From: Streptomyces sp. NBC_00083
GTDB lineage: Bacteria > Actinomycetota > Actinomycetes > Streptomycetales > Streptomycetaceae
NCBI RefSeq assembly: GCF_026343295.1
Contig: NZ_JAPELY010000002.1
Location: forward strand, 1,550,001 to 1,614,000
Direction: 5' to 3'
DNA: 64,000 nucleotides
Below, one piece after another: positions 1 through 10,629 of this stretch. Each line of letters starts with the position of its first letter. Position 1 is the first letter of the stretch. The translations under genes and the position numbers were made by a program. A model generated the notes under the pieces. The model searched no databases and was not told the DNA's origin. It was given only the letters and a program-made list of their open reading frames with translations.

Positions 1-2484
1 GACGCCGCCCCCCTGGAGCTGCGGAGTGTGTCCGGCATACAACGAGTGGACGTGTTTGCCCTCGGTCACCTGGGCGCCGAGGTCGGTCTCGTTGGCCTTG
101 GCGATTCCGTACGCCTGGTGCAATACCTGGCCCAACTGCGAGACGAGTGTCTCGCGCTGTGCCTCCAACTGATGCCTGACCCGCACCTGGTCGTCGGACG
201 ACAGGTGGGTCGCGAAGTCCTTCAATCGGTCCCTACCGAGCAGGTAATTGATCTTCAGGAGTCGGCCGAGCTGGGTGCCTCGCTGGGCGGAGAGGAAGGA
301 TGGCAGCCAGACGATGGTCGCCGCGTCGGGCTTCTCTCGCTGCAGGCGGAAGACTCGATTCTCGTCTGCGCTGGGCCGGCCGTCTTCGTTCTCGTCGAAG
401 GGGTAGTCGATGACGAACCGGATCCGGTCCGGGGAGGACGGCTCGAACTGTGCGTCGGGCAGGATCTGGGTATCGCTCACGTTCTCGAAGACGAACTCGG
501 CCATGCGCCGCGTGCCGTGCCAGACGATCTCGCGATCGGCGACGAAGCCACCATTGTCGACGACGCCCAGCTCTCGCCACAGCCATTCCTGCACCCACCG
601 CTTGCGGGCGCCGTGCGTGTCCTTCTCGCCGACGCTGTCCAGGATCGGCTCCACGTCCAGATCGGACAGATGCAGCGTGAAGACCGGGTCCGCGTCGTTG
701 CCGTCACTGCGCAACTCACCGGGGAACTCCGCCTGGAGTTCCTGCATCCGCTTGACCACGATCCGGTCCTCCTGCCCGGTGCGGGAGCGGATCGATCCGT
801 GGTTCAGGGCAGCGAGGCGCGGCCCCGTGAGGCGGGTGAGAGCAGGCACCTCGGGCGCGAGGTAGGCGAGCAGCATCGTCTTGATGAAGCGGTCATCGGC
901 CTTGTACTTGGCGTCGTCCGCCGAACCGTACTTCTGGAGGAGGTGGTCCTTGACCTTGCCGTGGAAGCGAGTTGCCGCGTCGGATTCGCTGCGCAGCCGG
1001 TCGGTGAACGCCTCGCCCATTCCCTCGGCCAGCACGTCCCACAGGTCACCCAGCGGGATCAGCTCACCGACCTTCATGTCCTCGCGTCGTTTGTAGAGCA
1101 TCTGTTGGAGCAGCTTGAGACCGGTGCGCTCCCGCTGGAGCGCACCGGAGAGCGCGACCAGGACGTTGAGGAGGACGGGCGAGACCGGGTACAGCGCCTT
1201 GAAGTCGGCCCAGTCCGCATGGGTGGCGCCGTTGGCGTCGAGCAGCACGTCCCGCACCGACTGGTTGGACGTCTCGACCCGGGCGAAGGCTGCTTCGAGT
1301 GCGGCCTTGGCGGCGTCGTCCTTCGGCTTGAGGACCCGCTCCTTGATGATCTCCGGGAGGTTGCGGTCTTCCAGGCTGATCGGGTCGATGCGGCCCGCCA
1401 GGTACTTGACCTGCTGTTCCAGGTTCTTGGCGTCAGCGCCGACCGCGTCCGAGCCGATCAGCTCGGAGAGGTCGCGCTGGCGGGAGATGAACGAGATGAC
1501 CGGCAGGGCGCGGCCACCCGTACCTGACTCGATCAGCTTGACGAGCTTGTTCACCTCGTCATTGACGAAGGTCCGCTCCCGGAGATGCGCCTGGAGCCAG
1601 AGAATCAGCTCGTCGAGGAAGAGAATCAGCCCGTCATAGCCAAGGGACTTGGCGTGCTGGCTGATGATGTCGAGACCGTTCTCAAGCGGCAGGAAGGCAT
1701 TCTTCGCGCCGATCGCACTCAGTGAGTACGAGGAGTACGGACCGGATACCAGTGCGGACGCCAGCCAGTTGCGGACCGTCTCGCCGGGGGCGGCGGCGAA
1801 GGCCTCGTCGAGGAGCGCCGCGGACCAGACCTCCGGCGCCTCCTTGACGTCGAGGTTGACCAGGTCGCCCTCGTCATCGGCGCTCTCCTGCGGAGCGGTG
1901 TTGGTGTCCTTCGGCAGCGCGGGGTTGCCGAGCCAGCGGACGAACTCCGTGTCATCGGAGAAGAACTCCCGCTGGCGGCGGGCATCTTCGAACATCGCGT
2001 CCGCCCGGTAGACCGGCGGCACGGGGGCGTCCGAGTGCAAGCGCTGGACCGTGCGGACGTACCCACCGAGGATCGCCGAATCGAGGTCGGTCGCTCCGAC
2101 CAGGTGGAACGGCACCATCAGAAACTTCCGGTCCCGCAGCCACGCGTCATGGTCCGCGATGATCGGCTGGAGCGTCGGTTTGGTGCGGGCAGCCGGGTCT
2201 TTGGAGAGGATCGCGTGCAGCACGGTCATGAAGTGGCTCTTACCGGAGCCGAACGATCCGTGCAGGTATGCGGCGTCGGACGACCCCGCCCGTACGGACG
2301 CCTCAACGATCTTGAGTGCCCTGCGGAGGGACTGCTCCAGCTGCGGGGTGACCACGTACTCACGTACGCGCTCGGCGGTCGCGTCGAAGCCGCCGGACAG
2401 CTCGACCTTGAACGACCCGGCGAGTACGGACTCGGGCAGGTCGAGTACGTCCCGGAGGTAGAGGTCGCCATTGCCGCTACTCAT
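1..2484 (-). CDS. pglY: PglY, Pgl/BREX type 2 P-loop ATPase (C-terminal part cut off by the window edge)
   Basis: About 828 N-terminal residues are visible and the frame stays open to the left edge. A Walker A motif (GSFGSGKSH) lies near residues 75-83 and a Walker B-like stretch (GLILFLDELILW) follows near residue 300. PglY is the large ATPase of the phage growth limitation system, equivalent to BrxC of other BREX types. It is thought to act with PglX and PglZ in modification and exclusion of phage DNA. The ATG at 2484 is chosen because it overlaps the end of pglX in ATGAGTAG, implying translational coupling. pglZ, which normally follows, would lie beyond the left edge. Identification rests on the P-loop, the size and the strict W-X-Y order; I am confident of the family. 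Confidence 0.88.
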   Translation of the reverse strand, partial: MSSGNGDLYLRDVLDLPESVLAGSFKVELSGGFDATAERVREYVVTPQLEQSLRRALKIVEASVRAGSSDAAYLHGSFGSGKSHFMTVLHAILSKDPAARTKPTLQPIIADHDAWLRDRKFLMVPFHLVGATDLDSAILGGYVRTVQRLHSDAPVPPVYRADAMFEDARRQREFFSDDTEFVRWLGNPALPKDTNTAPQESADDEGDLVNLDVKEAPEVWSAALLDEAFAAAPGETVRNWLASALVSGPYSSYSLSAIGAKNAFLPLENGLDIISQHAKSLGYDGLILFLDELILWLQAHLRERTFVNDEVNKLVKLIESGTGGRALPVISFISRQRDLSELIGSDAVGADAKNLEQQVKYLAGRIDPISLEDRNLPEIIKERVLKPKDDAAKAALEAAFARVETSNQSVRDVLLDANGATHADWADFKALYPVSPVLLNVLVALSGALQRERTGLKLLQQMLYKRREDMKVGELIPLGDLWDVLAEGMGEAFTDRLRSESDAATRFHGKVKDHLLQKYGSADDAKYKADDRFIKTMLLAYLAPEVPALTRLTGPRLAALNHGSIRSRTGQEDRIVVKRMQELQAEFPGELRSDGNDADPVFTLHLSDLDVEPILDSVGEKDTHGARKRWVQEWLWRELGVVDNGGFVADREIVWHGTRRMAEFVFENVSDTQILPDAQFEPSSPDRIRFVIDYPFDENEDGRPSADENRVFRLQREKPDAATIVWLPSFLSAQRGTQLGRLLKINYLLGRDRLKDFATHLSSDDQVRVRHQLEAQRETLVSQLGQVLHQAYGIAKANETDLGAQVTEGKHVHSLYAGHTPQLQGGGV

Positions 2485-5400
2485 CGTCTTCCGCCGCCTT
2501 CTGCTTCGCTGTCTTTGCCGTCGTTATTGCCTTGCGCGCCCGGGTCTTCTTCGCCGGACGCCATGCGGTGAGTGCTGCCGGGGTGAACTGTTCGCGCGCC
2601 AACTCGCCGTCCAGGAAGCTCTGGAACTCTTCGGCGGCGGACTCCTCGCCCCACTCGTCGTCCACCTCGCCGAACCACTGCCGCAGCCACGGCATCAGTT
2701 CGTTGATCCCGGCGAGCAGCGGCACGAGTTGCTCGCCGGACCAGTCCTGCTGCTTGCGGCGCTCGCTGACGATATTCAGCAGAGCGGTGGCCTGATCACG
2801 CTGGTCCCAGCCGGCCCAGCCGAGGAGCAGGGTCGGATCGGAGCCGGGGCTCGCGTCCGGGTAGGAGATGAACCGCTCCTTGGGCACGTCCAGCTTCCCG
2901 CGGTTCGACCAGTAGGACTGCTTCAGGAAGTCCGCGGAGGTGTACTTCGGCGGTACGGGGATGTCGAGGCGCTCGCCGGACCGGTCCTCCTCGCGCTGCT
3001 GCTCCCAGACGTCCTCCCACTGCGCGCGCTTGCGCAGGCCGGTGTCCTTGTAGCGGTACGCGGCGAGGTATGGGACGTGCTCGGCGTCGATCACGTCCTG
3101 GAGGACCTGGGCGAGGGTGAGGTTGGGCTTGCCGAGGTGGGCGGCGTAGAGGGAGGCGGTGTTGAGGATCGCCTTGGCGTCTGGTTGGTTCTCGAGCTCG
3201 TCGGCGAGTTGGCCGACGGTGAGGGTGCGGGGTTGCTCGAAGTCGTTGAGTACGTGGAACCAGAGCGACTTGTCCTCGCACTTGTCGAGCAACCAGGTAC
3301 GAAGGGCGGCCTTCTCCCGCTTCTCCCAGGGTTCGGTGGCCCAGCGCCGCTTGCACTCTGGGCGCTCGATGAGGGCGATGTCGCGGCGGGATGTGATGGT
3401 GTCGATACGGGCCTGGACGATGTCCCGGTACCAGTCGGGCCAGTGGGCGGGGATCTCGGTGACGGGGGTGGAGCCGTGGCGGACGAACCAGGCGGTCTCG
3501 ATCTCGCCGGCGGCTTGCTTGCGCGCGAGCACGATCTCGAACGCCCGCTCCCCAAGCTTCACTTGGGGGATGGTCGTGGGCGCGGGGGAGGAATCGGTGA
3601 GGCGAGCCTTCTCGGCGTCGGTGAGCAGCCCGTAGGAGTGGTAGACCTCCCAGTCCAGCTCCTCCTGGAGGGCGATCATGCGCTGGCGGGTACGGGTCCA
3701 GGCCTCGTGGGCGGCGTCGAGGCGGGTGCGGATGGGCGGCTCATCGGTGGTGCAGACGGCGGAGGGCTGGTGAGTGGCGAGCTCCTGGGCGAGGGTGTCG
3801 AGGGTACGACCGAGGGGTAGGGGGAGCTGAAGAGGGAGGGGGAAATCCTGGAGCTTGGTTCCGGTGAACTCGTAAAAGCGCTCCCACATCTCAGTCTTGA
3901 TACCGGATTGGTAGCCCTCGTTGCCCTTGTTATGGCATACCTGTTTGAGCCAGAAGCATGCGGCGGACGAGTTGAGTACCGCCACCAATTCCAAGTGTTC
4001 ATTCTCGCTACTGCCTTCCGGCAGCTTGATCACTGGTGCGTGACGGTTGTGTATCCGGTGATCTTGGCTGAGAAAAAAATGGTTGTGTGTGGACACGCAG
4101 GCGAAGGCGATGAGCATCGGGGAAGCGGTTCGGGGCCAAGAGAGCATTGTGTGCTCGTGCCACGACATGCCGCGCTGCTCTCGGGTCTTCCCGAAAGCCA
4201 AGCCGTTTCTTAGTCCTGTTCTGTGAGGCCAGAACAACTGATTATCTTGAAGCGAGTTATCCGCTACCTTGTCCTTGTATGGCCACAAGGCAACTGATGA
4301 GGATGCGCACCAATCGCGCACGCCGTCACCAGTTGTGAACGACTTATGTGAAGCGTTGAGTCGTTTCCAGGTTGGTGGTACTTCGTTGGCCACGTATACA
4401 TCGTCGTCGCCCAGCACAACATGGAAGCCGATGGTTCCGTCGACCCTTTGCCTCAGCGTTGCGGGCATCCTTTCGAGAGCCGCTACGACACCTCCAGCGC
4501 CACCGCCGGAGAGGCTCCAAGGGTAAGAAGAGAAGTTGCCTCTCCCAGCCTCAGTAACGGTAATCCACTCGGACTCGCTTCCCGGCCTGTGTAGTTGGCC
4601 CACGATCGCTTTCCACACGGCTCCTTCTGCGGCATCCTTGGGTTGAGACGGCTCGCCCCGCACCCCCAGCACCGCTCGAATTGGCTCATCGGGCCGTGAT
4701 ACGTAATTCCGCCCCACGAGAATCACTGTCGGTGTCCCATGTCCAGGAATGTAAGCACCCGACGTATCAATAATATGCGTCAGGTGCACCTTCAGCCGGA
4801 AGAATTCTTCGATCAGCTTCTTTCCGAACTCCCGCTTCATGAAGGAGTTCGCGGTGATCTGCCCGACGTACCCCGCATCTCGATTCGGACCCGACGTTCG
4901 CACCGCCAGCTGGAACAGCCGCTCAGCGAACGGTACGGACAGTGCGTACTTGCCCGAACAGGACTCGTACACTCGGTAGTTGAGATTCTCCTGCTTGTCC
5001 TTGACCGTGATGTACGGCGGATTTCCCACGACCACGTGGTACGTGTCGCGCGTCATTAGGTCACAACGCTCCGCGTACTCGTCGATGTCTTCGGGTCGGT
5101 AGAAGAAGGTTTCCAGGCTCTCCCCCGACAGAGAGAACATGGCCTCCGTTTCCCGCTTCGGCGCACCGCGGCCGTGGATCAGGGAATCGCCCACCGCCAC
5201 GTTGATCGGGAACCCGGGAGCGGTATCAAGCCGCCTCGCACCCGCAGCCTTCAGTGCAGCGATCAAAAGCCGGAACCGGGCGATCGAAACGGCGAAGGGG
5301 TTCTTGTCGCACCCGTGCACCGCGTTCAGGGATCGCCGGATCAGCGTCCAGTCGTCCGCGCTCCTGTCCTCGTCCCGCCACTTCGCCAACAGCCGCTCGA

Positions 5401-6196
5401 AGAGCCCCAGCAGGAAGTGGCCCGATCCGCACGCCGGGTCGATCGTCCGCAACCCCGCTGGGAGTTCCCGGTAAATTCCGTGCTCACGAATCTTGACGAC
5501 CGGCTCCAGGCCGAACTCCTCGACCGCCGGCTCCAACGTCAGGTCGAGGATGAACTCCTCCACGAACACCGGGGTCTGCAGCAGCGCGTACGTCTTCCGG
5601 GCGTGCTCGCTCAGGTCCTGGTACAGGTCGCCGAGGAAACGCGTGTCCAAGTCGCCGTCGACGAACGAGTGGATGAGCTCACCGTCGGAATCAACCCGCC
5701 GCCAGAACTTCAGAAGCGCCGTCGCCGCCTCATACGAAGGGGAGATCTCCCACAAAGGGTTGTGCCTGCGGTCAAAGAGACCCGCCACCGTCGGGTTGGT
5801 CCCGGCTAAGTGGTCGAACGCCGCAACGATCCAGTCGCGGTCGTTCTTCTCCGGGTTCGCCGCGAAGAACGCCGCGTCGTGGTCCTCCGCATCCTTCAGG
5901 CGATCACCAACACCCGCCAGCCACGCGCGCGCAATCAGCCCGTTGTCCTCGCAGAACCGTACGAAGACGCAACCGAGGACCCACGCCGCCGCGACCTGCG
6001 TGACCCGCTCATCGCGCCATGACTCGTATGTTGCCGCCGTACGGTCGGCCGCGTACGCCCGCGTGTACTCGTCTGTGAGCCGGTCCCGGTACTCCTCCAC
6101 CGACTCGCTTCGCGCCCGCAGGTCGTCCTCCAGGAGCGTGACCTGCTTGCGTAAGTCCTTCAGCAGACCGTCCTGACCACCACTGCGCGCGCTCAC
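2477..6196 (-). CDS. pglX: PglX, adenine-specific DNA methyltransferase of the Pgl/BREX type 2 system
   Basis: A 1239-residue protein, the usual PglX size. The SAM-binding motif I (DPACGSGHF) is at residues 253-261 and the catalytic NPPY motif at 392-395, which together mark a gamma-class N6-adenine methyltransferase. The long C-terminal half would hold the target-recognition region. An open frame continues upstream inside pglW, but the GTG at 6196 is preferred because it overlaps the pglW stop as GTGA, and family members begin just before the conserved coiled N-terminal segment (LLKDLRKQV). In Pgl the methyltransferase is believed to mark phage progeny or self DNA, with its toxicity controlled by PglZ. 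The gene is cotranslated with pglW upstream and pglY downstream. Confidence 0.93.
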   Translation of the reverse strand: MSARSGGQDGLLKDLRKQVTLLEDDLRARSESVEEYRDRLTDEYTRAYAADRTAATYESWRDERVTQVAAAWVLGCVFVRFCEDNGLIARAWLAGVGDRLKDAEDHDAAFFAANPEKNDRDWIVAAFDHLAGTNPTVAGLFDRRHNPLWEISPSYEAATALLKFWRRVDSDGELIHSFVDGDLDTRFLGDLYQDLSEHARKTYALLQTPVFVEEFILDLTLEPAVEEFGLEPVVKIREHGIYRELPAGLRTIDPACGSGHFLLGLFERLLAKWRDEDRSADDWTLIRRSLNAVHGCDKNPFAVSIARFRLLIAALKAAGARRLDTAPGFPINVAVGDSLIHGRGAPKRETEAMFSLSGESLETFFYRPEDIDEYAERCDLMTRDTYHVVVGNPPYITVKDKQENLNYRVYESCSGKYALSVPFAERLFQLAVRTSGPNRDAGYVGQITANSFMKREFGKKLIEEFFRLKVHLTHIIDTSGAYIPGHGTPTVILVGRNYVSRPDEPIRAVLGVRGEPSQPKDAAEGAVWKAIVGQLHRPGSESEWITVTEAGRGNFSSYPWSLSGGGAGGVVAALERMPATLRQRVDGTIGFHVVLGDDDVYVANEVPPTWKRLNASHKSFTTGDGVRDWCASSSVALWPYKDKVADNSLQDNQLFWPHRTGLRNGLAFGKTREQRGMSWHEHTMLSWPRTASPMLIAFACVSTHNHFFLSQDHRIHNRHAPVIKLPEGSSENEHLELVAVLNSSAACFWLKQVCHNKGNEGYQSGIKTEMWERFYEFTGTKLQDFPLPLQLPLPLGRTLDTLAQELATHQPSAVCTTDEPPIRTRLDAAHEAWTRTRQRMIALQEELDWEVYHSYGLLTDAEKARLTDSSPAPTTIPQVKLGERAFEIVLARKQAAGEIETAWFVRHGSTPVTEIPAHWPDWYRDIVQARIDTITSRRDIALIERPECKRRWATEPWEKREKAALRTWLLDKCEDKSLWFHVLNDFEQPRTLTVGQLADELENQPDAKAILNTASLYAAHLGKPNLTLAQVLQDVIDAEHVPYLAAYRYKDTGLRKRAQWEDVWEQQREEDRSGERLDIPVPPKYTSADFLKQSYWSNRGKLDVPKERFISYPDASPGSDPTLLLGWAGWDQRDQATALLNIVSERRKQQDWSGEQLVPLLAGINELMPWLRQWFGEVDDEWGEESAAEEFQSFLDGELAREQFTPAALTAWRPAKKTRARKAITTAKTAKQKAAEDDE

Positions 6197-9100
6197 AGTG
6201 CCAACCCCTCTCGATGTGCAGCCAAGTTCTTGAGGAAGTCCTCGGTCAGTACCACGCGTTCCGCGTCGCCACCGGTTACCTCCACCGTGCGCCCGTCCAA
6301 CTGCGGTCCCCCCTGCGGGTTGTGTGACGGCGTAAGCAACCACAGCCCGTGCGGTCGCCCACCCGGCTTGCGGGCCTCGCGCTGCAGCTCCACCAGCAGC
6401 TCGTGCCCGCCCGCCTCGTAGTAGTGGGAGAGCAGGCCTGCGGTGTGAACGAACAACACCGCCCCGGGCTCCCGAGCGGCTGCCCCCTCCAGTCGCGCCG
6501 TGACCCTCGGCCACACCCGAACCACGAACGATCGCAGTCCACCCGGAAGTTCACTGCTTCTCGTGTACCGGGTGTCCGCGCCCAGCACCTTCGACCAGTC
6601 CGTGCCGTGCTCGCCCGCCAGCTCCCGGAACTCCTCCAGGAAGACCCGCGCCAAGTTCACCGGAACCACTGGGAACGCCTCCGTGACCGCTTCCGCAACT
6701 GAGCCGGCCTCGCTACGCAACCGCTTGACGTGCACGTTCAGGGCGAGGAAACCGCCCTCCCGTATCGCGGAGTTGAGCTTCGCCGCGAGCAGCGCCGATG
6801 GCTCGCGCCCCCCGGCGACGCCAGCCACCAGTGCGCGAGAGGCCTTGGTTACCGTGCCTGTCGAGGTGGGCCAGCTGCTGCTGCCCGCCGCTGACACCAG
6901 CGCCGGAGGCTTGAAGCGCGCCTCGGCCGTCTCGTACGTCAGCGGGAACCCGGCCTTCTTCAGCGCGTCCTCGACCTCGACGTACGTGGGCCTGCCCATT
7001 GCCATCTCGGGGAAGCGCGAGCGCAGACGAGAGAGCAGCCCCTCCAAGCTGATGCCTACCTCGCGCCGCACACCGGCCGCGGCTTGAGAGATCTGCAGGG
7101 CACGCCACAGCTCCAGCGTGCGTGGGTACAGCTCAAGCCGCGGGGAGGCGGCGGCACCCAACGAAGTTGCCGCAGCCAGCGTGACCAGTCGGGCGTCCGG
7201 CAGCGGGTCCATGCCTTCAGGAGTGCGCACTGCTCGCAGGTCGCGGAGTGCACCGGACCGGTCCGGCAGGGGATCGGCGGTGGCGATCTTCTCCGCCGCT
7301 TCGCCCAGCTCTATCGCGTAGGCAGCGAGTTCATCGGACGTCGGGTCATCGGAGCCGTCCAGTGACTCCAGGGCCACGATCAGCCGGCCCCGCCGCCGCA
7401 TCTGTGCGAGCCGCGGTTCATGGTCCTCGTCGCGTCCGGTGAGGAGTGTCTCGGCGGCGACAGCGGCTCGTACGACCGCGAGCGCGGCGGCCTCCCTGCC
7501 CTCCGTGGACTCGCTCTCGGAACCGTGGCTCGCGGCCAGCACCCGGGACAGTTCCCTGGCGGTCATCACGCGGCCCGCGTCCCGGACGGCATCTACCAAC
7601 TCACCGCACAGGACATTCATCCAACCCGAGTCGGCCCACTCTGTGATCGCCGCGCTGAGGTGCTTCGAGACGGTGAACTCGGAGACCTTCACCGTCTCCG
7701 CGACCTGACGGTTGGTGGGCCATGAGCCCAACTCAGCCTTGCCGTCGAGCCCGAGCCAGGCCGCGACGACCTGCGGCCGCTTGTTGTCTTTGCGGCCCGG
7801 TGGCACCGGGTTGAGGAGCGCGGTCAAGTGCTCCACGTCCTGCCTGGCCTCGTGCTCGGCACCAAGCTTGTCGTCCGCCGCCACAGGCACCACGGGCCGT
7901 ACTGGAGTAGGGGCGGCCTTGGGCTTCTTGGGACGCAGCGCAGCCGTCCACTGACGGTGCCGGCGATTGAGCTCCTTCTTGACCACCGCGCCGATACCGC
8001 GCTTGCCGCGGAAGCGAGGCGAGGGGACGTCCAGCAGCTCGCCGACTGTTACCGCGCCCAGCTCCTCGGCCACCGCAGCCGCCCGCTCGGTCAGCCCCGC
8101 GTCCCTCAACGTCGTATCGAGCTTCGCCTTCTCCGAGTACAAGTCTCGGATTTCGTCGTCGGAGAGGCCCTCGTGTCGGCCCGCGCCGCCCAGCAGCGAG
8201 ACCGGGTCTGATGCAGGCGGCGGCTGAGTGCGGTCGGCCTCGACAAATATGGATCGCCAAGCGTCCCGCATCTGCCGTAGTGACTCGAACCGGCGGTTCG
8301 CGTCGCGGTGCAGCGCCCGCTCGAAGAACTTCTCGAGTCCTGGCCTCAGGACAGCCACGAAGGCGTCCGTGGCGAGGACGGGGAGGTCGTCCTTGAGAGC
8401 CGTCTGAGGGTCGTCCGTGCCGTTGCCCCACATGGGGCGCTCGGCGGCGGCCATCTCATGCAGAACGACCGCGGCGGCGTACCGTTCCGCGTAGTCGTCG
8501 TAAATGGGGCGCCGGGCATCCCCGAGGAAGGGATCGAGATAGCCGCGCGTGCCGGCCTTGATGTCACGGTCGGAGACATTGGCCAGGGAGAAGTCGAAGA
8601 GCATCAACTGCTGCCCACCGTCGTCCCGGACCTTGATCCCGAGGTTGTCGGGCTTGAGGTCGCGGTGACGCAGGCCCCTGGCTGCAAGGTCGTCGAGGGC
8701 GGTGAACAGGTCTTCGCCGAATGATGCCAATTCCTCGTAGCCCAGCTGACCGTAGCCGGCCAGCCGTTGGCCGAGCGTCTCAGGACCGGCGTACTCCAAG
8801 GCGAGGACGGTCCGGCCGCCGATTGCGCGCGGGCCTTCGTGCAGTTTGACTATGCGGCCACTACTGATCTGCTGGAGGGCCGCCGCCTCCGAGGCGAGGC
8901 GCTCGTTCTTCTCCGCGTCCAACGCGACCTTGAGGACCCGCTCCTCCTCAACGCGGCGACCGCGCTCGTCCTCGGTAACACGCGTGACGTACAGCGCCCG
9001 GGCTGTCGCACCCGAACCGAGCACCCGCTCGACGGTCCAGTCCCCGTCGACAGCCTGGCCGGGGATGGCGGTGAGCGGGTCGGCCTCCAGGGTGACCGCC

Positions 9101-10629
9101 TGTGCGGCGCTGGCCTGCTCGACATCGTCGAGCTGCCTGAGAAAGGCGTTGGCGGAGTCGAGGCGATCGTCCACTGACGCGCGGGTCGCGGCGTACACCA
9201 GCTCGTCGAGACCGGCATCCATGGCGTCGCTGACTGCGTACAGGTGCAGTCCGCCGTCGGCCGCGAGTCGCGCCTTCAGGGCGGTACGGGTCTCGGCAGG
9301 CGGCATTCCGGTCAGGATGTGGTGTGCCACGGCTCCGAGACCGAAGACATCGAGATCCACCGGGTCCGGATAGTCGGCGTCGGTCTCGGGCGCGAGGTAG
9401 CACTGGGCGGCGTCCTCGATGTGCTCTCCGGTGAAGGAGCTCTCGCCGAGCGAGCGCAGTGAGGTGGTGTCGAAATCGCGGGCCGATGCCTGCCAGTCGA
9501 TGATGCGCAGGACGGGGTCGCTGCCGTTCTCGCGGGCACTGACGTACACCGAACGGGCCGCGAGTGCGCGGTGGTAGAGCGAGCGGCGGTGGGCGTAGCG
9601 GACGGCCTCAGCGAGCTGGCGCACCATGTCGCGGCGTACGGCTTCGGAAAGCTTCGGGCCGTGCACAGCAAGGTAGTTGTCCAGTCGCAGGTCGCTCTCC
9701 CGGTGGCGGAAGAGGATTGCCGGGCCGCCCTGATGCTGGCGGAAGGCGACGGCCTGGGAGATGCCGCGGTGGGCAATGCCCTGGAGGACCTGGTACTCGC
9801 GCTCGGCGGCGCGGGTGGCAGAGCGACGTCTCTCCTCGCTCGCCTGCTGCTCCACGAGATAGACGCGAACCCGGCCCTCCTCGTGGATCACCTCCTTGCG
9901 CTTGGCGAGCCGGTCCTCCCAGGTGGGTCCCGCGTCCAAGGGGCGGGAGGAGAGCCTCCAGCCGTCGCCGAAGTCGAGATGGGCGGTGGATGCCCGCACC
10001 CCGATCTTCTTCATCAACTCAGGCAGGTGCCGTGCGAAGACGTCTTCCTTGATCCGCCAGCTCTCTCGCTCCGGCGGCAGGCTGAGGAAGTCGTCCCAGA
10101 TGCCCGGGAGGCCGCTCTGGGCGCCGTCACGTCCGTACACATGAGTGCGCTGCACCGTGTCCAACTCACTGTGGAGCAGCGGGTCGGAGAGGAACACAAT
10201 CGGGTCGATCCGGGGAACACGCACACTGGGATAGAGCTCGCGGGCCGCTTCCTGGAGGCGCGATTTCAGTTCTTTGGACTTGAGATCGGTGAGGTGCAGG
10301 GGGTTGCGGATCGTACGGACCCGGCCGTCGGGCGCGTGGAAGCTCCAGGTGTCCCCGCTGTTGACGACGCGGCCGGGATGCCCCTTCAACTCGACCAGAT
10401 AGAGACCACGGGGTGTGGCGATGAACAGGTCACACTCGTTGATGCGGCCGCTCATGGCAGTGAAGGAGAACGTTGCCCAGGCGTAGTGCGGAGCCGTGGC
10501 CGGCATCCGCTGCTTGATGTGGTCGAGGGCAGCCTGCTCCCAAGGGAAGGGGGACGGCCGGGTCTGGTACCAGCGCTTCGGCTGGTGCTGGCCGGGTTTG
10601 GGGGTCGCCCGACCTCCTGCTGCCGCCAC
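6193..10629 (-). CDS. pglW: PglW, NERD-domain serine/threonine protein kinase of the Pgl/BREX type 2 system
   Basis: A 1478-residue multidomain protein starting at a GTG. A NERD (nuclease-related) domain occupies about residues 40-150 (ECDLFIATPRGLYLVELKG). A kinase-like domain around 270-450 has HRAL where the catalytic HRD is expected, so it looks like a pseudokinase. A second, intact kinase domain follows, with HRDLKPDN near residue 655 and DFS near 676. A helical segment (about 850-920) resembling the RNA polymerase alpha C-terminal fold comes next. The rest is a long alpha-rich tail. PglW is the protein kinase of Pgl and is thought to signal to the other components. It is first of the pglW-X-Y run and diverges from a RexA-like gene. 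Confidence 0.93.
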   Translation of the reverse strand: MAAAGGRATPKPGQHQPKRWYQTRPSPFPWEQAALDHIKQRMPATAPHYAWATFSFTAMSGRINECDLFIATPRGLYLVELKGHPGRVVNSGDTWSFHAPDGRVRTIRNPLHLTDLKSKELKSRLQEAARELYPSVRVPRIDPIVFLSDPLLHSELDTVQRTHVYGRDGAQSGLPGIWDDFLSLPPERESWRIKEDVFARHLPELMKKIGVRASTAHLDFGDGWRLSSRPLDAGPTWEDRLAKRKEVIHEEGRVRVYLVEQQASEERRRSATRAAEREYQVLQGIAHRGISQAVAFRQHQGGPAILFRHRESDLRLDNYLAVHGPKLSEAVRRDMVRQLAEAVRYAHRRSLYHRALAARSVYVSARENGSDPVLRIIDWQASARDFDTTSLRSLGESSFTGEHIEDAAQCYLAPETDADYPDPVDLDVFGLGAVAHHILTGMPPAETRTALKARLAADGGLHLYAVSDAMDAGLDELVYAATRASVDDRLDSANAFLRQLDDVEQASAAQAVTLEADPLTAIPGQAVDGDWTVERVLGSGATARALYVTRVTEDERGRRVEEERVLKVALDAEKNERLASEAAALQQISSGRIVKLHEGPRAIGGRTVLALEYAGPETLGQRLAGYGQLGYEELASFGEDLFTALDDLAARGLRHRDLKPDNLGIKVRDDGGQQLMLFDFSLANVSDRDIKAGTRGYLDPFLGDARRPIYDDYAERYAAAVVLHEMAAAERPMWGNGTDDPQTALKDDLPVLATDAFVAVLRPGLEKFFERALHRDANRRFESLRQMRDAWRSIFVEADRTQPPPASDPVSLLGGAGRHEGLSDDEIRDLYSEKAKLDTTLRDAGLTERAAAVAEELGAVTVGELLDVPSPRFRGKRGIGAVVKKELNRRHRQWTAALRPKKPKAAPTPVRPVVPVAADDKLGAEHEARQDVEHLTALLNPVPPGRKDNKRPQVVAAWLGLDGKAELGSWPTNRQVAETVKVSEFTVSKHLSAAITEWADSGWMNVLCGELVDAVRDAGRVMTARELSRVLAASHGSESESTEGREAAALAVVRAAVAAETLLTGRDEDHEPRLAQMRRRGRLIVALESLDGSDDPTSDELAAYAIELGEAAEKIATADPLPDRSGALRDLRAVRTPEGMDPLPDARLVTLAAATSLGAAASPRLELYPRTLELWRALQISQAAAGVRREVGISLEGLLSRLRSRFPEMAMGRPTYVEVEDALKKAGFPLTYETAEARFKPPALVSAAGSSSWPTSTGTVTKASRALVAGVAGGREPSALLAAKLNSAIREGGFLALNVHVKRLRSEAGSVAEAVTEAFPVVPVNLARVFLEEFRELAGEHGTDWSKVLGADTRYTRSSELPGGLRSFVVRVWPRVTARLEGAAAREPGAVLFVHTAGLLSHYYEAGGHELLVELQREARKPGGRPHGLWLLTPSHNPQGGPQLDGRTVEVTGGDAERVVLTEDFLKNLAAHREGLAL

